A stretch of DNA of 64,000 nucleotides from Tabrizicola_A aquatica (GCA_965194375.1 CBDAEL010000002.1); one strand, 5' to 3'; positions 8,498-17,471 are shown, counted from the stretch's first letter. Notes: generated by a model not told the origin, from the sequence alone. Program-made: numbers and translations.

Positions 8498-9202
8498 ATG
8501 TCGATCTGGACCCGCATCAGCGCCGCCCTTGCATCGCTCGCCAAGGGCGAGCCGTTGTCGGTTGTCTTTGACCACCTCGTCGGCGCGCCCGATCCCGAAC
8601 GCTCGGTCGGCTTTACCATCGCCGTCATCGCCCTTGGTGCCAAGCTTGCCAAGGCCGACGGTCAGGTCACCAAAGACGAAGTCACCGCCTTTCGCCGCGT
8701 CTTTACCTTCCCGCCCGGTGAAGAGGCCAACGCCGCGCGGGTGTTCAACCTCGCCCGGCAAGACGTCGCGGGCTTTGATGCCTATGCCCGCAAAATCGTG
8801 ACCATGTTCACCGACGCCGACCACCCCGACAACCGCGACCTTTTTATCGACCTGATCGAAGGGCTGTTTCACATCGCGCTGGCCGATGACATCTTGCACG
8901 AAAGCGAAGAGGCCTTTCTCGCCCACACGGCCGAGATTTTCGGGCTGGACCAGCGCTGCTATCTCGCCATCCGCGCCCGCCTTGTCGAAGGCGCGGTGCG
9001 CGACCCCTTCGACCTTCTCGGCGTGCCGCATGATGCCTCGCTCGACCAGATCCGCGCCGCGTGGAAACAAGCGGTCAAGGACAACCACCCCGATGTGATG
9101 ATCGCCCGCGGCGTCCCGCCCGAGGCGGCGGTGCTGGCCGAACGGCGACTGATCGCCATCAACGCCGCCTGGGAGGAACTGCGCCACCGGGTCGCGGCAT
9201 GA
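8498..9202 (+). CDS. TerB/DjlA-like co-chaperone with C-terminal J domain
   Basis: A 234-residue protein with two modules. Residues about 25-150 form a TerB-like helical domain (FTIAVIALGAKLAKADGQVTKDE, then LFIDLIEGLFHIALADDILHESE). Residues about 168-232 form a J domain (DPFDLLGVPHDASLDQIRAAWK, with the HPD tripeptide in KDNHPDVMI). The HPD motif stimulates the ATPase of DnaK-type Hsp70. There is no N-terminal membrane segment, unlike Escherichia coli DjlA. The stop overlaps the following nuclease-family start (ATGA). Confidence 0.82.
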   Translation: MSIWTRISAALASLAKGEPLSVVFDHLVGAPDPERSVGFTIAVIALGAKLAKADGQVTKDEVTAFRRVFTFPPGEEANAARVFNLARQDVAGFDAYARKIVTMFTDADHPDNRDLFIDLIEGLFHIALADDILHESEEAFLAHTAEIFGLDQRCYLAIRARLVEGAVRDPFDLLGVPHDASLDQIRAAWKQAVKDNHPDVMIARGVPPEAAVLAERRLIAINAAWEELRHRVAA

Positions 9203-10257
9203 CCGAAGGCAGCGCCAGACGCCCCCTCCGTCTTGCGACTTACAACATCGAATGGTTCAACGCGCTCTTTGACGACCGCGGCAGGCTGCTGGAAGACCGC
9301 GAGCTGTCCGCCCGCTATCAAACCACCCGCGCCGACCAGCTGGGCGCGATTGCCATCGTTCTGACCGCCATGAACGCCGATGGTGTGATGATCATCGAAG
9401 GCCCCGACCAAGGCTCCAAACGCTCCACCGTCAAGGCGCTTGAAGGTTTCGCGCGCCATCTCGGCCTGCGCACCCGCAAGGCGGTGCATGGCTTTGCCTC
9501 TGAAACGGAACAGGAAATCGCCTTTCTCTACGACCCCGACCGCATCGCCGCCCGCCACGAACCGATGGGCGAGCCCGCCCTTGCCGGTGGTGCACCGGGC
9601 GCCCCGCGCTTTGACACCATGCTGCGCGCCGATCTTGATCTCGACGGGGTCGCCGAACAGATCCGGTTTTCCAAACCACCGCTTGAGCTGGCGATCACGG
9701 CTGATGGCACGCCGCTGCGGCTCATCGGCGTGCATGCCAAATCGAAAGCCCCGCATGGCCAAATGCCACAGGCGCAATTCATCCGCATTTCCATAGAGAA
9801 CCGCCGCAAGCAACTGGCCGAATGCCAATGGCTGCGCCGCCGCATTGACGGCCATCTTGCCGCCGGAGCCAGCGTGATCGTGCTGGGAGATCTCAACGAT
9901 GGTCCGGGTCTCGACGAATATGAAAAGCTTTTTGGCCATTCCGGCGTCGAAATCGTCTTGGGCTTAAACTCGGGTGCCGAGATGCATCTTTATGATCCGC
10001 ATGCCCATATGGCGCTGGCCCAAAAGACCGGGATCTCGCCCACCACGGCCCGGTTTTGGCTTGCGCCCCAAAAGCGGTACTTCGAGGCGCTCCTCGATTT
10101 TATCATGGTCTCACCCGATCTGGCCGCCCGCGCCCCCGATTGGCGCATCTGGCATCCGTTCAATGACCCCGCCGTCATGGCCATTCCCGAATTGCGCGAC
10201 GCGCTTTTAACGGCATCGGACCATTTTCCTGTGACAATTGACCTTGAAATCAATTGA
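9199..10257 (+). CDS. endonuclease/exonuclease/phosphatase family protein
   Basis: A 352-residue soluble EEP-fold protein. It begins LRLATYNIEWFNALFDD, in which Asn and the downstream acidic residues are the usual metal and substrate ligands. VIVLGDLNDGPG (about 230-241) is the second signature, and SDHFPVTIDLEI at the C-terminus is the third, containing the catalytic His of the family. Possible activities include DNA or RNA phosphodiesterase and lipid phosphatase; the sequence does not decide. The ATG at 9199 overlaps the previous stop. A longer in-frame extension begins at 9061 inside the upstream gene and is rejected. Confidence 0.82.
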   Translation: MTEGSARRPLRLATYNIEWFNALFDDRGRLLEDRELSARYQTTRADQLGAIAIVLTAMNADGVMIIEGPDQGSKRSTVKALEGFARHLGLRTRKAVHGFASETEQEIAFLYDPDRIAARHEPMGEPALAGGAPGAPRFDTMLRADLDLDGVAEQIRFSKPPLELAITADGTPLRLIGVHAKSKAPHGQMPQAQFIRISIENRRKQLAECQWLRRRIDGHLAAGASVIVLGDLNDGPGLDEYEKLFGHSGVEIVLGLNSGAEMHLYDPHAHMALAQKTGISPTTARFWLAPQKRYFEALLDFIMVSPDLAARAPDWRIWHPFNDPAVMAIPELRDALLTASDHFPVTIDLEIN

Positions 10258-10288
10258 AAACGGCCTTTCCGCTTCCCATATCCCACGG

Positions 10289-10663
10289 ATGAAGCATCTG
10301 GTTGTCGCCCTTTGCCTATGTGCCGCGCCCGCATGGGCGCAGGACCCCTCCACCCCTGACGAGGTGGAAGAGGGGTTCAGTCTCATGGAAGAAGGGGCCA
10401 AGCTACTGCTCAAGGGGCTGATGTCCGAGATGGAACCAACGCTGGACGAGATGGGCAAAGCCCTCTCCGATCTGGAACCTTCCCTCAAAGACCTGCAACC
10501 CCGCCTGCTGGAGCTTTTGGCGCTGGTGGATGATCTGACCAATTACCAAGCCCCCGAACGGCTTGAAAACGGCGACATCCTGATTCGGCGCAAACCCGAT
10601 GCCCCGGCCCCGCCACCCTTCCCCACCACACCCGAGGATACAGCCCCCCAGGTTGACCTCTGA
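10289..10663 (+). CDS. small secreted protein, uncharacterised
   Basis: A 124-residue protein beginning with a Sec signal peptide (MKHLVVALCLCAAPAWAQ). It continues with an acidic, helix-forming middle (EEGFSLMEEGAKLLLKGL, then LDEMGKALSDLEPSL) that looks like a short coiled coil. The proline-rich C-terminus is PDAPAPPPFPTTPEDTAP. Relatives are common in Rhodobacterales and are sometimes labelled as AAA+ ATPases, but no Walker motif exists here. It starts 31 bases after the EEP-family gene and is followed by nhaA after 25 bases. Function unknown; a periplasmic location is likely. Confidence 0.7.
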   Translation: MKHLVVALCLCAAPAWAQDPSTPDEVEEGFSLMEEGAKLLLKGLMSEMEPTLDEMGKALSDLEPSLKDLQPRLLELLALVDDLTNYQAPERLENGDILIRRKPDAPAPPPFPTTPEDTAPQVDL

Positions 10664-10688
10664 CCCCTTTGACACGAGGAGCCAGACC

Positions 10689-11894
10689 ATGGCCAATCCC
10701 ACACCGGGCGGCAATGCCCTTACCCGCCTGATCCAACACGAGGCCTTTGCTGGCGTTCTGATGATCCTCGCCGCCGTGCTGGCGCTGATCTTCGCCAACA
10801 CCGGGCTGTCCGGGGCCTATTACGGCTTTCTCAACACCAAAGTCTCGCTTCTGATCAACGATGTCGGGCTCACCAAACCGCTCCTTTTGTGGATCAATGA
10901 CGGCCTGATGGCCATGTTCTTCTTCCTCATCGGGCTTGAATTAAAGCGCGAGATGGTCGAAGGCCGCCTGAAGAACCCGCGTGATGTGATGCTGCCCGGC
11001 ATAGCCGCGCTTGGCGGCATGTTGGCCCCGATGGCGGTGTTCCTGCTCTTGACTGCAGGCAACCCTGAACTGACCTCGGGCTGGGCCATTCCGGCGGCGA
11101 CCGACATCGCCTTTGCCGTGGGCGTGCTGGCGCTTTTGGGCAAGCGCATCCCCTCCTCGCTCAAGATCTTCCTGCTGACGCTGGCCATCCTTGATGACAT
11201 GGGCGCCATCCTGATCATCGCACTCTTCTACGGCTCTGGCGTTGACACCGGCTATCTTGGCATGGCCCTCGTGCCGCTGGCGGGCCTCATCGCGCTGAAC
11301 CTGCGCGGCACGCACCGCATTGCGCCCTTCATGCTTCTGGGCGCGATCATGTGGTTCTTTGTGCTGAAATCGGGCATCCACCCCACGGTGGCCGGCGTTG
11401 TCACCGCCTTTACGATCCCCTTGAAGGACCGTTTCGGCAAATCGCCGCTCCATTCGCTGGAACACAACCTGCACCCCTATGTGATCTACGGCATCGCGCC
11501 GATCTTCGCGCTTGCCAATGCCGGGATCGACCTGTCGGGCATCTCGATGTCGGATTTCCTGTCGCCCCTGCCCCTTGGCATCGCGGCGGGCCTCTTCATC
11601 GGCAAGCAGATCGGCGTCTTTGGCGCGACCTGGCTTCTGGTCAAAAGCGGCATCGCCAAACTGCCGCATGGCGCCAACTGGATGATGGTCTGGGGCATCT
11701 CGATGCTCGCCGGGATCGGCTTTACAATGTCCCTCTTCATCGGCTCACTCAGCTTTGAGGGCGATGCGATGATGAACATGGTGCGTCTGGGCGTGATGAC
11801 CGGCTCGGTGCTCTCGGCGGTGGTGGGGTATCTCGTGCTCAAGCGCGCGACCCAAGGCCATGCAGCGGGGGCAACGGCGGGGACCACCGCCTAA
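10689..11894 (+). CDS. nhaA: Na+/H+ antiporter NhaA
   Basis: A 401-residue inner-membrane antiporter that exports Na+ or Li+ in exchange for protons. Recognisable segments are MAMFFFLIGLELKREMVEG, AIPAATDIAFAVGVLALLG (the Asp equivalent to E. coli Asp133) and LAILDDMGAILIIALFY, with the adjacent Asp pair that carries the transported ion. Length and order of about twelve helices are normal. The ATG at 10689 follows GAGGAGCC; an upstream in-frame start at 10599 lies inside the previous gene and is rejected. A strong inverted repeat follows the stop. Confidence 0.95.
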   Translation: MANPTPGGNALTRLIQHEAFAGVLMILAAVLALIFANTGLSGAYYGFLNTKVSLLINDVGLTKPLLLWINDGLMAMFFFLIGLELKREMVEGRLKNPRDVMLPGIAALGGMLAPMAVFLLLTAGNPELTSGWAIPAATDIAFAVGVLALLGKRIPSSLKIFLLTLAILDDMGAILIIALFYGSGVDTGYLGMALVPLAGLIALNLRGTHRIAPFMLLGAIMWFFVLKSGIHPTVAGVVTAFTIPLKDRFGKSPLHSLEHNLHPYVIYGIAPIFALANAGIDLSGISMSDFLSPLPLGIAAGLFIGKQIGVFGATWLLVKSGIAKLPHGANWMMVWGISMLAGIGFTMSLFIGSLSFEGDAMMNMVRLGVMTGSVLSAVVGYLVLKRATQGHAAGATAGTTA

Positions 11895-12015
11895 GCCCCC
11901 CACCCCATCCCTCCCCCACAAAGGGGGGAGGGAGCCTACCTCATATCACCCATCGCACCCGTTCAAACCCCGTCCCTCCCCTCCCCCTCGTGGGGAGGGG
12001 CTGGGGGTGGGGGGC
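11895..12015. repeat. nested GC-rich inverted repeats between convergent nhaA and scpA
   Basis: The gap between the convergent nhaA and scpA genes is an array of C-runs then G-runs. The outer arms at 11895-11917 and 11992-12015 are near-perfect reverse complements. Inside lie two smaller hairpins: TCCCTCCCCC (11908-11917) with GGGGGAGGGA (11924-11933), and CCCCTCCCC (11978-11986) with GGGGAGGGG (11992-12000). There is no T-run, so it is not a classical intrinsic terminator, but it could end transcription from both sides. This sequence type recurs between genes in many alphaproteobacteria. Confidence 0.75.
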
Positions 12016-12024
12016 AGCCGAACC

Positions 12025-14154
12025 TCAGGCCCGCGCGGCGCGGATCAGCCCAAGAATGTTGCGTGCCGCATCCGGAATATTGGTGCCGGGGCCAAAAATC
12101 GCCTTCACACCGGCACCCATCAGGAAATCATAGTCCTGCTGCGGAATAACCCCGCCACAGATCACCAGAATATCCCCTGCGCCCTTTTCGCGCAGCGCCT
12201 CGATCAGCTTGGGCGCAAGGGTCTTGTGACCCGCCGCCTGAGATGAAATCCCAATGACATGTACGTCATTGTCGATCGCATCTTGTGCGGCCTCCTCCGG
12301 GGTCTGGAACAGGGGGCCAACGTCCACATCAAACCCGATATCGGCAAAGGCCGTGGCAATCACCTTGGCCCCACGGTCGTGTCCATCTTGCCCCATCTTC
12401 ACCACCAGCATGCGCGGGCGGCGGCCTTCTTCCTCGGCAAAGGCCTCAACATCGCGCTGAATGGCCTCAAACCCGGCGTCGCCCTCATAGGCCGCGCCAT
12501 AAACCCCAGCCAGCGTTTTGACTTCCGCACGATGGCGACCAAAGATCTTTTCCATAGCGTCCGAAATCTCCCCAACCGATGCACGGGCACGCGCGGCTTC
12601 AACAGCCGCTTCCAGAAGGTTGCCACCGGCCTCGGCCCGGCGGGTCAGTTCGGCCAGCGCGGCCTGACACCGGGCCTCATCCCGCCCGGCCCGCGTGGTT
12701 TTCAACCGCGCCACCTGCGCCTCGCGCACAGCGACGTTGTCGATGTCCAGAATGTCGATCGGGTCCTGCTTGGCCAGCTTGTACTTGTTGACCCCGACAA
12801 TCACCTCATCGCCCCGGTCAATCGCCGCCTGCCGCCGCGCCGCGGACTCTTCAATCCGCAGCTTCGGCATGCCGGAAGCCACCGCCTTGGTCATGCCCCC
12901 CATCGCCTCGACCTCTTCGATCAAAGCCCAAGCCTTCTCAGCCAGCTCATGCGTCAGGCTTTCCACATAGTACGACCCTGCAAGCGGATCGATCACATGG
13001 GTGATCCCGGTTTCTTCCTGCAAGATCAGCTGGGTATTGCGGGCAATACGCGCCGCAAACTCGGTCGGCAGGGCAATCGCCTCATCCAGCGCGTTGGTGT
13101 GCAACGACTGGGTGCCGCCCAGCGCCGCCGCCATCGCCTCATAGGCGGTGCGGATCACGTTGTTATAGGGGTCTTGCTCTTGCAACGACACGCCCGAGGT
13201 CTGGCAATGCGTCCGCAGCATCATGCTGCCCGTCTTTTGCGGATTGAACTCCTGCATGATGCGGGTCCACAGCATGCGCGCCGCCCGCAGCTTGGCCGTT
13301 TCCATAAAGAAATTCATGCCAATGGCGAAAAAGAACGACAGGCGCCCTGCGAAATCATCCACATTCATGCCCCGCGCAATCGCCGCGCGCACATATTCGC
13401 GCCCATCCGCCAGCGTAAAGGCCAGCTCCTGCACAAGGTTCGCCCCGGCTTCCTGCATGTGATAGCCGGAAATCGAAATCGAGTTGAACTTCGGCATCTC
13501 CGCGCTGGTAAACTCGATGATATCCGCGATGATCCGCATCGAGGGTTCGGGCGGATAAATATAGGTGTTGCGCACCATGAACTCTTTCAGAATGTCATTC
13601 TGAATGGTCCCCGACAGGGCGGCGCGGTCCACGCCCTGCTCTTCGCCCGTGACGATAAAATTGGCGAGGATCGGAATGACCGCGCCGTTCATCGTCATCG
13701 ATACGCTGACCTTGTCCAAGGGAATGCCGTTGAACAGGATCTTCATATCCTCAACGCTATCAATCGCCACGCCCGCCTTGCCGACATCGCCCACCACGCG
13801 CGGGTGGTCGCTGTCATAGCCACGGTGCGTCGCCAGATCGAAAGCCACCGAAACGCCCTGCTGCCCCGCCGCAAGCGCCTTGCGGTAAAAGGCGTTGGAT
13901 TCCTCCGCCGTTGAGAACCCGGCATATTGCCGGATCGTCCACGGACGCCCCGCATACATCGTCGCCTTCACGCCGCGCGTGAACGGCGCGATCCCGGGCA
14001 CCTCGCCCATCTGCGGCAAGCCCGCCACATCGGCGGCGGTGTAAAGCGGCTTGACCTTAATCCCTTCCAGCGTGTGCCAGCTCAGGCTTTCGGGGTCCGC
14101 GCCCTTCAATTCCTTGGTCGCCAGCGCGCGCCATGCGTTCAGATCTTCGGTCAT
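12025..14154 (-). CDS. scpA: methylmalonyl-CoA mutase
   Basis: A 709-residue adenosylcobalamin-dependent mutase converting (R)-methylmalonyl-CoA to succinyl-CoA. The N-terminal TIM-barrel part includes WTIRQYAGFSTAEESN, matching the substrate-binding RQYAGF signature. The C-terminal B12 domain has GQDGHDRGAK (about 588-597), with the cobalt-ligating His at about residue 592, and ILVICGGVIP (about 662-671). Length is that of a single-chain mutase. It is the last step of the propionyl-CoA route whose carboxylase subunits are encoded upstream on the same strand. A divergent DUF4174 gene starts 92 bases from its start codon. Confidence 0.95.
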   Translation of the reverse strand: MTEDLNAWRALATKELKGADPESLSWHTLEGIKVKPLYTAADVAGLPQMGEVPGIAPFTRGVKATMYAGRPWTIRQYAGFSTAEESNAFYRKALAAGQQGVSVAFDLATHRGYDSDHPRVVGDVGKAGVAIDSVEDMKILFNGIPLDKVSVSMTMNGAVIPILANFIVTGEEQGVDRAALSGTIQNDILKEFMVRNTYIYPPEPSMRIIADIIEFTSAEMPKFNSISISGYHMQEAGANLVQELAFTLADGREYVRAAIARGMNVDDFAGRLSFFFAIGMNFFMETAKLRAARMLWTRIMQEFNPQKTGSMMLRTHCQTSGVSLQEQDPYNNVIRTAYEAMAAALGGTQSLHTNALDEAIALPTEFAARIARNTQLILQEETGITHVIDPLAGSYYVESLTHELAEKAWALIEEVEAMGGMTKAVASGMPKLRIEESAARRQAAIDRGDEVIVGVNKYKLAKQDPIDILDIDNVAVREAQVARLKTTRAGRDEARCQAALAELTRRAEAGGNLLEAAVEAARARASVGEISDAMEKIFGRHRAEVKTLAGVYGAAYEGDAGFEAIQRDVEAFAEEEGRRPRMLVVKMGQDGHDRGAKVIATAFADIGFDVDVGPLFQTPEEAAQDAIDNDVHVIGISSQAAGHKTLAPKLIEALREKGAGDILVICGGVIPQQDYDFLMGAGVKAIFGPGTNIPDAARNILGLIRAARA

Positions 14155-14245
14155 CGTGGTCTTCCTTCGGTCTGGCGGGCATGGGCAGCCCGCAATTCAC
14201 ATTGGTATTGGCGCAGCCCGCGCCTATATCTGGGGTGGAGGTGCC

Positions 14246-14716
14246 ATGAAAACGCTGTACACCCTTGTTCTATTGTTGCTCGTCCCCGTCCCGCTCTGGG
14301 CCGAAAACGCCCCCGCGCCCGTCGAACCAGCCGCGCAGGAAAACCCTGCTGTTGGCCAGATCGCCGCCGCCGACGTGATGCTGGACGAGCTGATGTTCCT
14401 GCGCCGCCCCGTCGTCGTCTTTGCCGACAGCCCGGCCGACCCCACCTTCATCCGCCAGATGCAACTGATCGAACGCGACCTGCCCGCGCTGGACCAGCGC
14501 GATGTGGTGGTGATCGTCGACACCGATCCGGCGGCAAAGTCGGCCATCCGGCAAAAGCTGCGCCCGCGCGGGTTCAGCCTTGTGCTGATGGAAAAAGACC
14601 TCAAGCCCGTCATCCGCAAACCGCTGCCGTGGGACGTGCGCGAGATTGTGGCGGCCATCGACAAGTTTCCGTTGCGGCGGCAAGAGATGCTGGAACGCCA
14701 GCCCAGCGGTCGCTGA
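14246..14716 (+). CDS. secreted DUF4174-type protein
   Basis: A 156-residue protein with an N-terminal signal peptide (MKTLYTLVLLLLVPVPLWA, cleavage after LWA). The alpha/beta domain that follows resembles DUF4174 (about 45-150): LMFLRRPVVVFADSPADP, then QRDVVVIVDTDPAAKSAI, and FSLVLMEKDLKPVIRKPLPW. This looks like a thioredoxin-related fold without catalytic cysteines. The start follows GGAGGTGCC. It sits between scpA (divergent) and pccA (convergent), interrupting the propionate genes on the opposite strand. Function unknown; likely periplasmic. Confidence 0.75.
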   Translation: MKTLYTLVLLLLVPVPLWAENAPAPVEPAAQENPAVGQIAAADVMLDELMFLRRPVVVFADSPADPTFIRQMQLIERDLPALDQRDVVVIVDTDPAAKSAIRQKLRPRGFSLVLMEKDLKPVIRKPLPWDVREIVAAIDKFPLRRQEMLERQPSGR

Positions 14717-14722
14717 GCCTGC

Positions 14723-14741
14723 CGGGGGCCATCGGCCCCCG
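14723..14741. terminator. hairpin after the DUF4174 gene
   Basis: CGGGGGCC and GGCCCCCG form a perfect 8-bp stem with an ATC loop just after the stop of the plus-strand gene and 35 bases before the end of convergent pccA. It lacks a T-run, so efficiency as an intrinsic terminator is uncertain. Confidence 0.5.
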
Positions 14742-14776
14742 CCCCGGTCTGCATGTTTGCCGCCAGCATTGGCACC

Positions 14777-16780
14777 TTATTCGAACTCCATGATCACTTC
14801 GTCGACCTTCAGGCTCGACCCGGCCGCCGCCTTCACAGCGCGCACCACGCCCTTACGCTCGGCCTTCAAGATGTTTTCCATCTTCATCGCCTCAACCGTG
14901 GCCAAGGCCTGACCTTCCTGCACCTCGTCGCCCACCTCGACCATGATCTTGGTCACAAGGCCGGGCATCGGGCACAAAAGGAACTTCGACGTATCCGGCG
15001 GCAGTTTTTCCAGCATCAGCTTGGCCAAAGCCGCCTGACGCGGGGTGCGGACATGCACCTTCAAATCCGCGCCCCGCAGCCGCAACCGGAACCCGCCCGA
15101 GATTTTGCCCACCTTCATCACCAAAGGCGTGCCATCCACCATCACCCGCGCCAAAGGCTGGCCCGGCGTCCAGTCCGAGGTCACCCGCCGCGTGCTGCCA
15201 TCGGCAAAGCTCACGGTTGATCCACCATGATCGGCGGCGATTTTCACCACATGTTCAACGCCTTGCAGCGTCACAACCCAATCATCGCCCACCCGGCGCT
15301 CGTGGTTGTCCATGGTGCCCGACACCTTGGTGCGGCGAATTTCCGCAACCCGGTTCATCGCCGCCGCCGAAGCCGCAACCTGCGCCAGAATGTCACCGCC
15401 CAAGGTCGCCCCTTGGAAGCCCTCGGGATACTCCTCGGCGATAAAGGCCGTGGTGATATTGCCCGACTGGAAGCGCGGATGGTCCATCACGGCGCCCACG
15501 AAGGGCAGGTTGTGGCCAATGCCCTCCACCTCAAACGTGTCCAAGGCCAGACGCATCTCGTTGATCGCCTCGGCCCGGGTCGGCGCCCAGGTGCACAGCT
15601 TGGCGATCATCGGGTCGTAATACATGCTGATCTCGCCGCCCTCATAGACGCCGGTATCATTGCGCACGATCCCGCCCCGCTCGGTCGTCCCCTCAACGGG
15701 CGGACGATAGCGGGTCAGACGGCCAATTGAGGGCAGGAAGTTGCGATAGGGGTCTTCCGCATACAAACGGCTTTCCATCGCCCAACCGTTGATCTTCAGA
15801 TCTTCCTGTTTGAAGGGCAGCGGCTCGCCATTCGCCACGCGGATCATCTGCTCGACCAGATCGACCCCGGTGATCAGCTCGGTCACCGGATGTTCCACCT
15901 GCAAACGGGTGTTCATCTCAAGGAAATAGAAATTGCGGTTGCCATCCACGATGAATTCCACCGTACCAGCACTGGTATAGCCAACGGCCTTGGCCAAAGC
16001 GCAGGCCTGCTCGCCCATCGCCTTGCGCGTCGCCTCATCCAAGAAGGGCGAGGGCGCCTCTTCAATCACCTTCTGGTTCCGGCGCTGGATCGAGCATTCC
16101 CGCTCATGCAGATAAACGCAGTTGCCGTGCTTGTCGGCCAGCACCTGAATTTCGATGTGGCGCGGCTGCGTGACGAATTTCTCAATGAAAATCCGGTCAT
16201 CGCCAAAGCTTGCCGCCGCCTCGTTCTTCGACGACTGGAAGCCCTCGCGCGCCTCTTGGTCGTTCCACGCAATCCGCATGCCCTTGCCACCGCCCCCGGC
16301 GCTGGCCTTGATCATCACCGGATAGCCGATCTGACCCGAGATTTTCACCGCCTCATCAGCATCGGCAATCAGGCCCATATAGCCCGGAACCGTCGACACA
16401 CCTGCCTCTTGGGCGATCTTCTTGGACGTAATCTTGTCCCCCATCGCCTCAATCGCCGGGCTCGGCGGGCCGACGAACACCACACCCGCCTTTTCCAAGG
16501 CGGCGGCAAAGTTCATGTTCTCCGACAAGAACCCATAGCCCGGATGCACCGCCTGCGCGCCAGTCTTGGCAATGGCGTCCATGATCTTGTCGATCACGAT
16601 ATAAGACTGGTTCGCCGGAGCCGGGCCGATATGCACCGCCTCATCGGCCATCGACACATGCAGCGCGTTGCGGTCGGCGTCGGAATAGACCGCAACCGTC
16701 TTGATCCCCATCTTGCGGGCCGTTTTGATGACGCGGCAGGCAATTTCGCCCCGGTTGGCGATCAGGATTTTCTGGAACAT
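14777..16780 (-). CDS. pccA: propionyl-CoA carboxylase, biotin-containing alpha subunit
   Basis: A 667-residue acyl-CoA carboxylase subunit. MFQKILIANRGEIACRVIK opens the biotin carboxylase domain. The ATP-grasp region has KASAGGGGKGMRIA (about residue 160-173) and FLEMNTRLQVEHPVTE near 290. A linker domain follows, and VEAMKMEN at the C-terminus carries the biotinylated Lys at about residue 633. With PccB it carboxylates propionyl-CoA to (S)-methylmalonyl-CoA. The frame is open 54 bases upstream, but the ATG at 16780 has the family start and a good GGGAGAG site. Five small genes separate it from pccB. Confidence 0.95.
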   Translation of the reverse strand: MFQKILIANRGEIACRVIKTARKMGIKTVAVYSDADRNALHVSMADEAVHIGPAPANQSYIVIDKIMDAIAKTGAQAVHPGYGFLSENMNFAAALEKAGVVFVGPPSPAIEAMGDKITSKKIAQEAGVSTVPGYMGLIADADEAVKISGQIGYPVMIKASAGGGGKGMRIAWNDQEAREGFQSSKNEAAASFGDDRIFIEKFVTQPRHIEIQVLADKHGNCVYLHERECSIQRRNQKVIEEAPSPFLDEATRKAMGEQACALAKAVGYTSAGTVEFIVDGNRNFYFLEMNTRLQVEHPVTELITGVDLVEQMIRVANGEPLPFKQEDLKINGWAMESRLYAEDPYRNFLPSIGRLTRYRPPVEGTTERGGIVRNDTGVYEGGEISMYYDPMIAKLCTWAPTRAEAINEMRLALDTFEVEGIGHNLPFVGAVMDHPRFQSGNITTAFIAEEYPEGFQGATLGGDILAQVAASAAAMNRVAEIRRTKVSGTMDNHERRVGDDWVVTLQGVEHVVKIAADHGGSTVSFADGSTRRVTSDWTPGQPLARVMVDGTPLVMKVGKISGGFRLRLRGADLKVHVRTPRQAALAKLMLEKLPPDTSKFLLCPMPGLVTKIMVEVGDEVQEGQALATVEAMKMENILKAERKGVVRAVKAAAGSSLKVDEVIMEFE

Positions 16781-16828
16781 CGGTCTCTCCCTCAGGTCAG
16801 CACGGCCCTTACAGGCCGGAAATGAAAA

Positions 16829-16861
16829 GGCCACCCACGGGGGATATCCCCATGGATGGCC
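16829..16861 (-). terminator. intrinsic terminator of the glycine-zipper lipoprotein gene
   Basis: Read on the minus strand, a long stem (GGCCATCCATGGGG with CCCCCGTGGGTGGCC) is followed by TTTTC. It lies between the end of the small lipoprotein gene and the start of pccA, so pccA probably relies on read-through or its own promoter. Confidence 0.7.
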
Positions 16862-16897
16862 GGTGTGATGGTGATAACCGCCGTGCGGGCGGTCAGG

Positions 16898-17101
16898 TTA
16901 ATTGCAGCTGAGCGTACCACCAAGCATGCATGAGCCAGCACCGAGCCCAGCTCCAATGGCAGTCGCAGCAACCATGTTCTGGTCAGTTGCGTCGCCAATA
17001 GCTGCGCCAAGAACGCCCCCGGCAATGCCGCGAGACAAGGGGTCTTGCATACAGCCCGCGAGCGGCGTTGCGATGATAAGAAGAGCGATGAGTTTCCGCA
17101 T
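16898..17101 (-). CDS. small glycine-zipper lipoprotein
   Basis: A 67-residue protein with a lipoprotein signal peptide (MRKLIALLIIATPLAGC, lipobox LAGC, lipidated Cys17). The mature part is glycine-rich with regularly spaced small residues (GIAGGVLGAAIGDATDQN, then AAIGAGLGAGSCMLGG), typical of YMGG/Gly-zipper outer-membrane proteins related to SlyB/OsmB. It probably inserts in or lines the outer membrane. It is transcribed toward pccA but separated by a terminator hairpin. A second Cys pair near the C-terminus (SCM, LSC) is unusual for the family. Confidence 0.72.
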   Translation of the reverse strand: MRKLIALLIIATPLAGCMQDPLSRGIAGGVLGAAIGDATDQNMVAATAIGAGLGAGSCMLGGTLSCN

Positions 17102-17471
17102 GATGTTGTGCCTCGAAATGGTGTTGTTATGTCACCAGATTCTAACGCGCAGGCCATCGAAACAAAAGGCAAAATCCCGTGACCCCGGGCAGGAGCCCCG
17201 GCCCGATGGGCAGAGTTTCGCCCAAACGGCAGGCCCACAGTGCCCCGCGCCAAAAGCGGCCCAACCCCGAAGGGGCTGGGCCAGGTGTTTGGGAAAGGGT
17301 CACAGTGGATCACATGGCGGGCCAAATCGGCCGGGCCAAAGGCCAAACCCGCAGGCATGGCCAGACCTTCATCGTGCAGACCCACCCGAGTCGACGCAAA
17401 CCCTGATTTCGCACAAGCCAAGGCTTGCGCGAAAAACTGCCAGCAACACAAGGGCTTGCGCGGATTCATGC
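17102..17471. other. 370-base stretch without a convincing gene
   Basis: No frame on either strand shows a recognisable protein. A 225-codon minus-strand open frame crosses it but runs on through the lipoprotein gene in another frame and has no family signal. Contents: a hairpin GGCCCA-A-CCCC GAA GGGG-C-TGGGCC at 17258-17282 (minus strand followed by GCTTTT), and a repeated word GCGCAAGCC near 17420 and 17455 read on the minus strand. It could hold the 3' end and terminator of the upstream 130-residue gene, or a small RNA. Confidence 0.5.
17258..17282 (-). terminator. hairpin, probable terminator downstream of the 130-residue gene
   Basis: Minus-strand reading gives GGCCCAGCCCC, loop TTC, GGGGTTGGGCC and then GCTTTTGG. 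Stem of eleven pairs with one mismatch. It lies about 190 bases beyond the stop at 17472, so the transcript would have a long 3' tail. Confidence 0.45.

Noticed and set aside
10289..10663. AAA+ ATPase label for the small secreted protein
   Set aside because: The name is sometimes attached to relatives, but there is no Walker A or B motif and the protein has a signal peptide.
12259..13914. 551-codon plus-strand frame opposite scpA
   Set aside because: Arg/His-rich shadow without domains; scpA is complete on the minus strand.
16792..17469. 225-codon minus-strand frame across the gap and the glycine-zipper gene
   Set aside because: It overlaps a convincing lipoprotein gene in another frame and shows no signal of its own.
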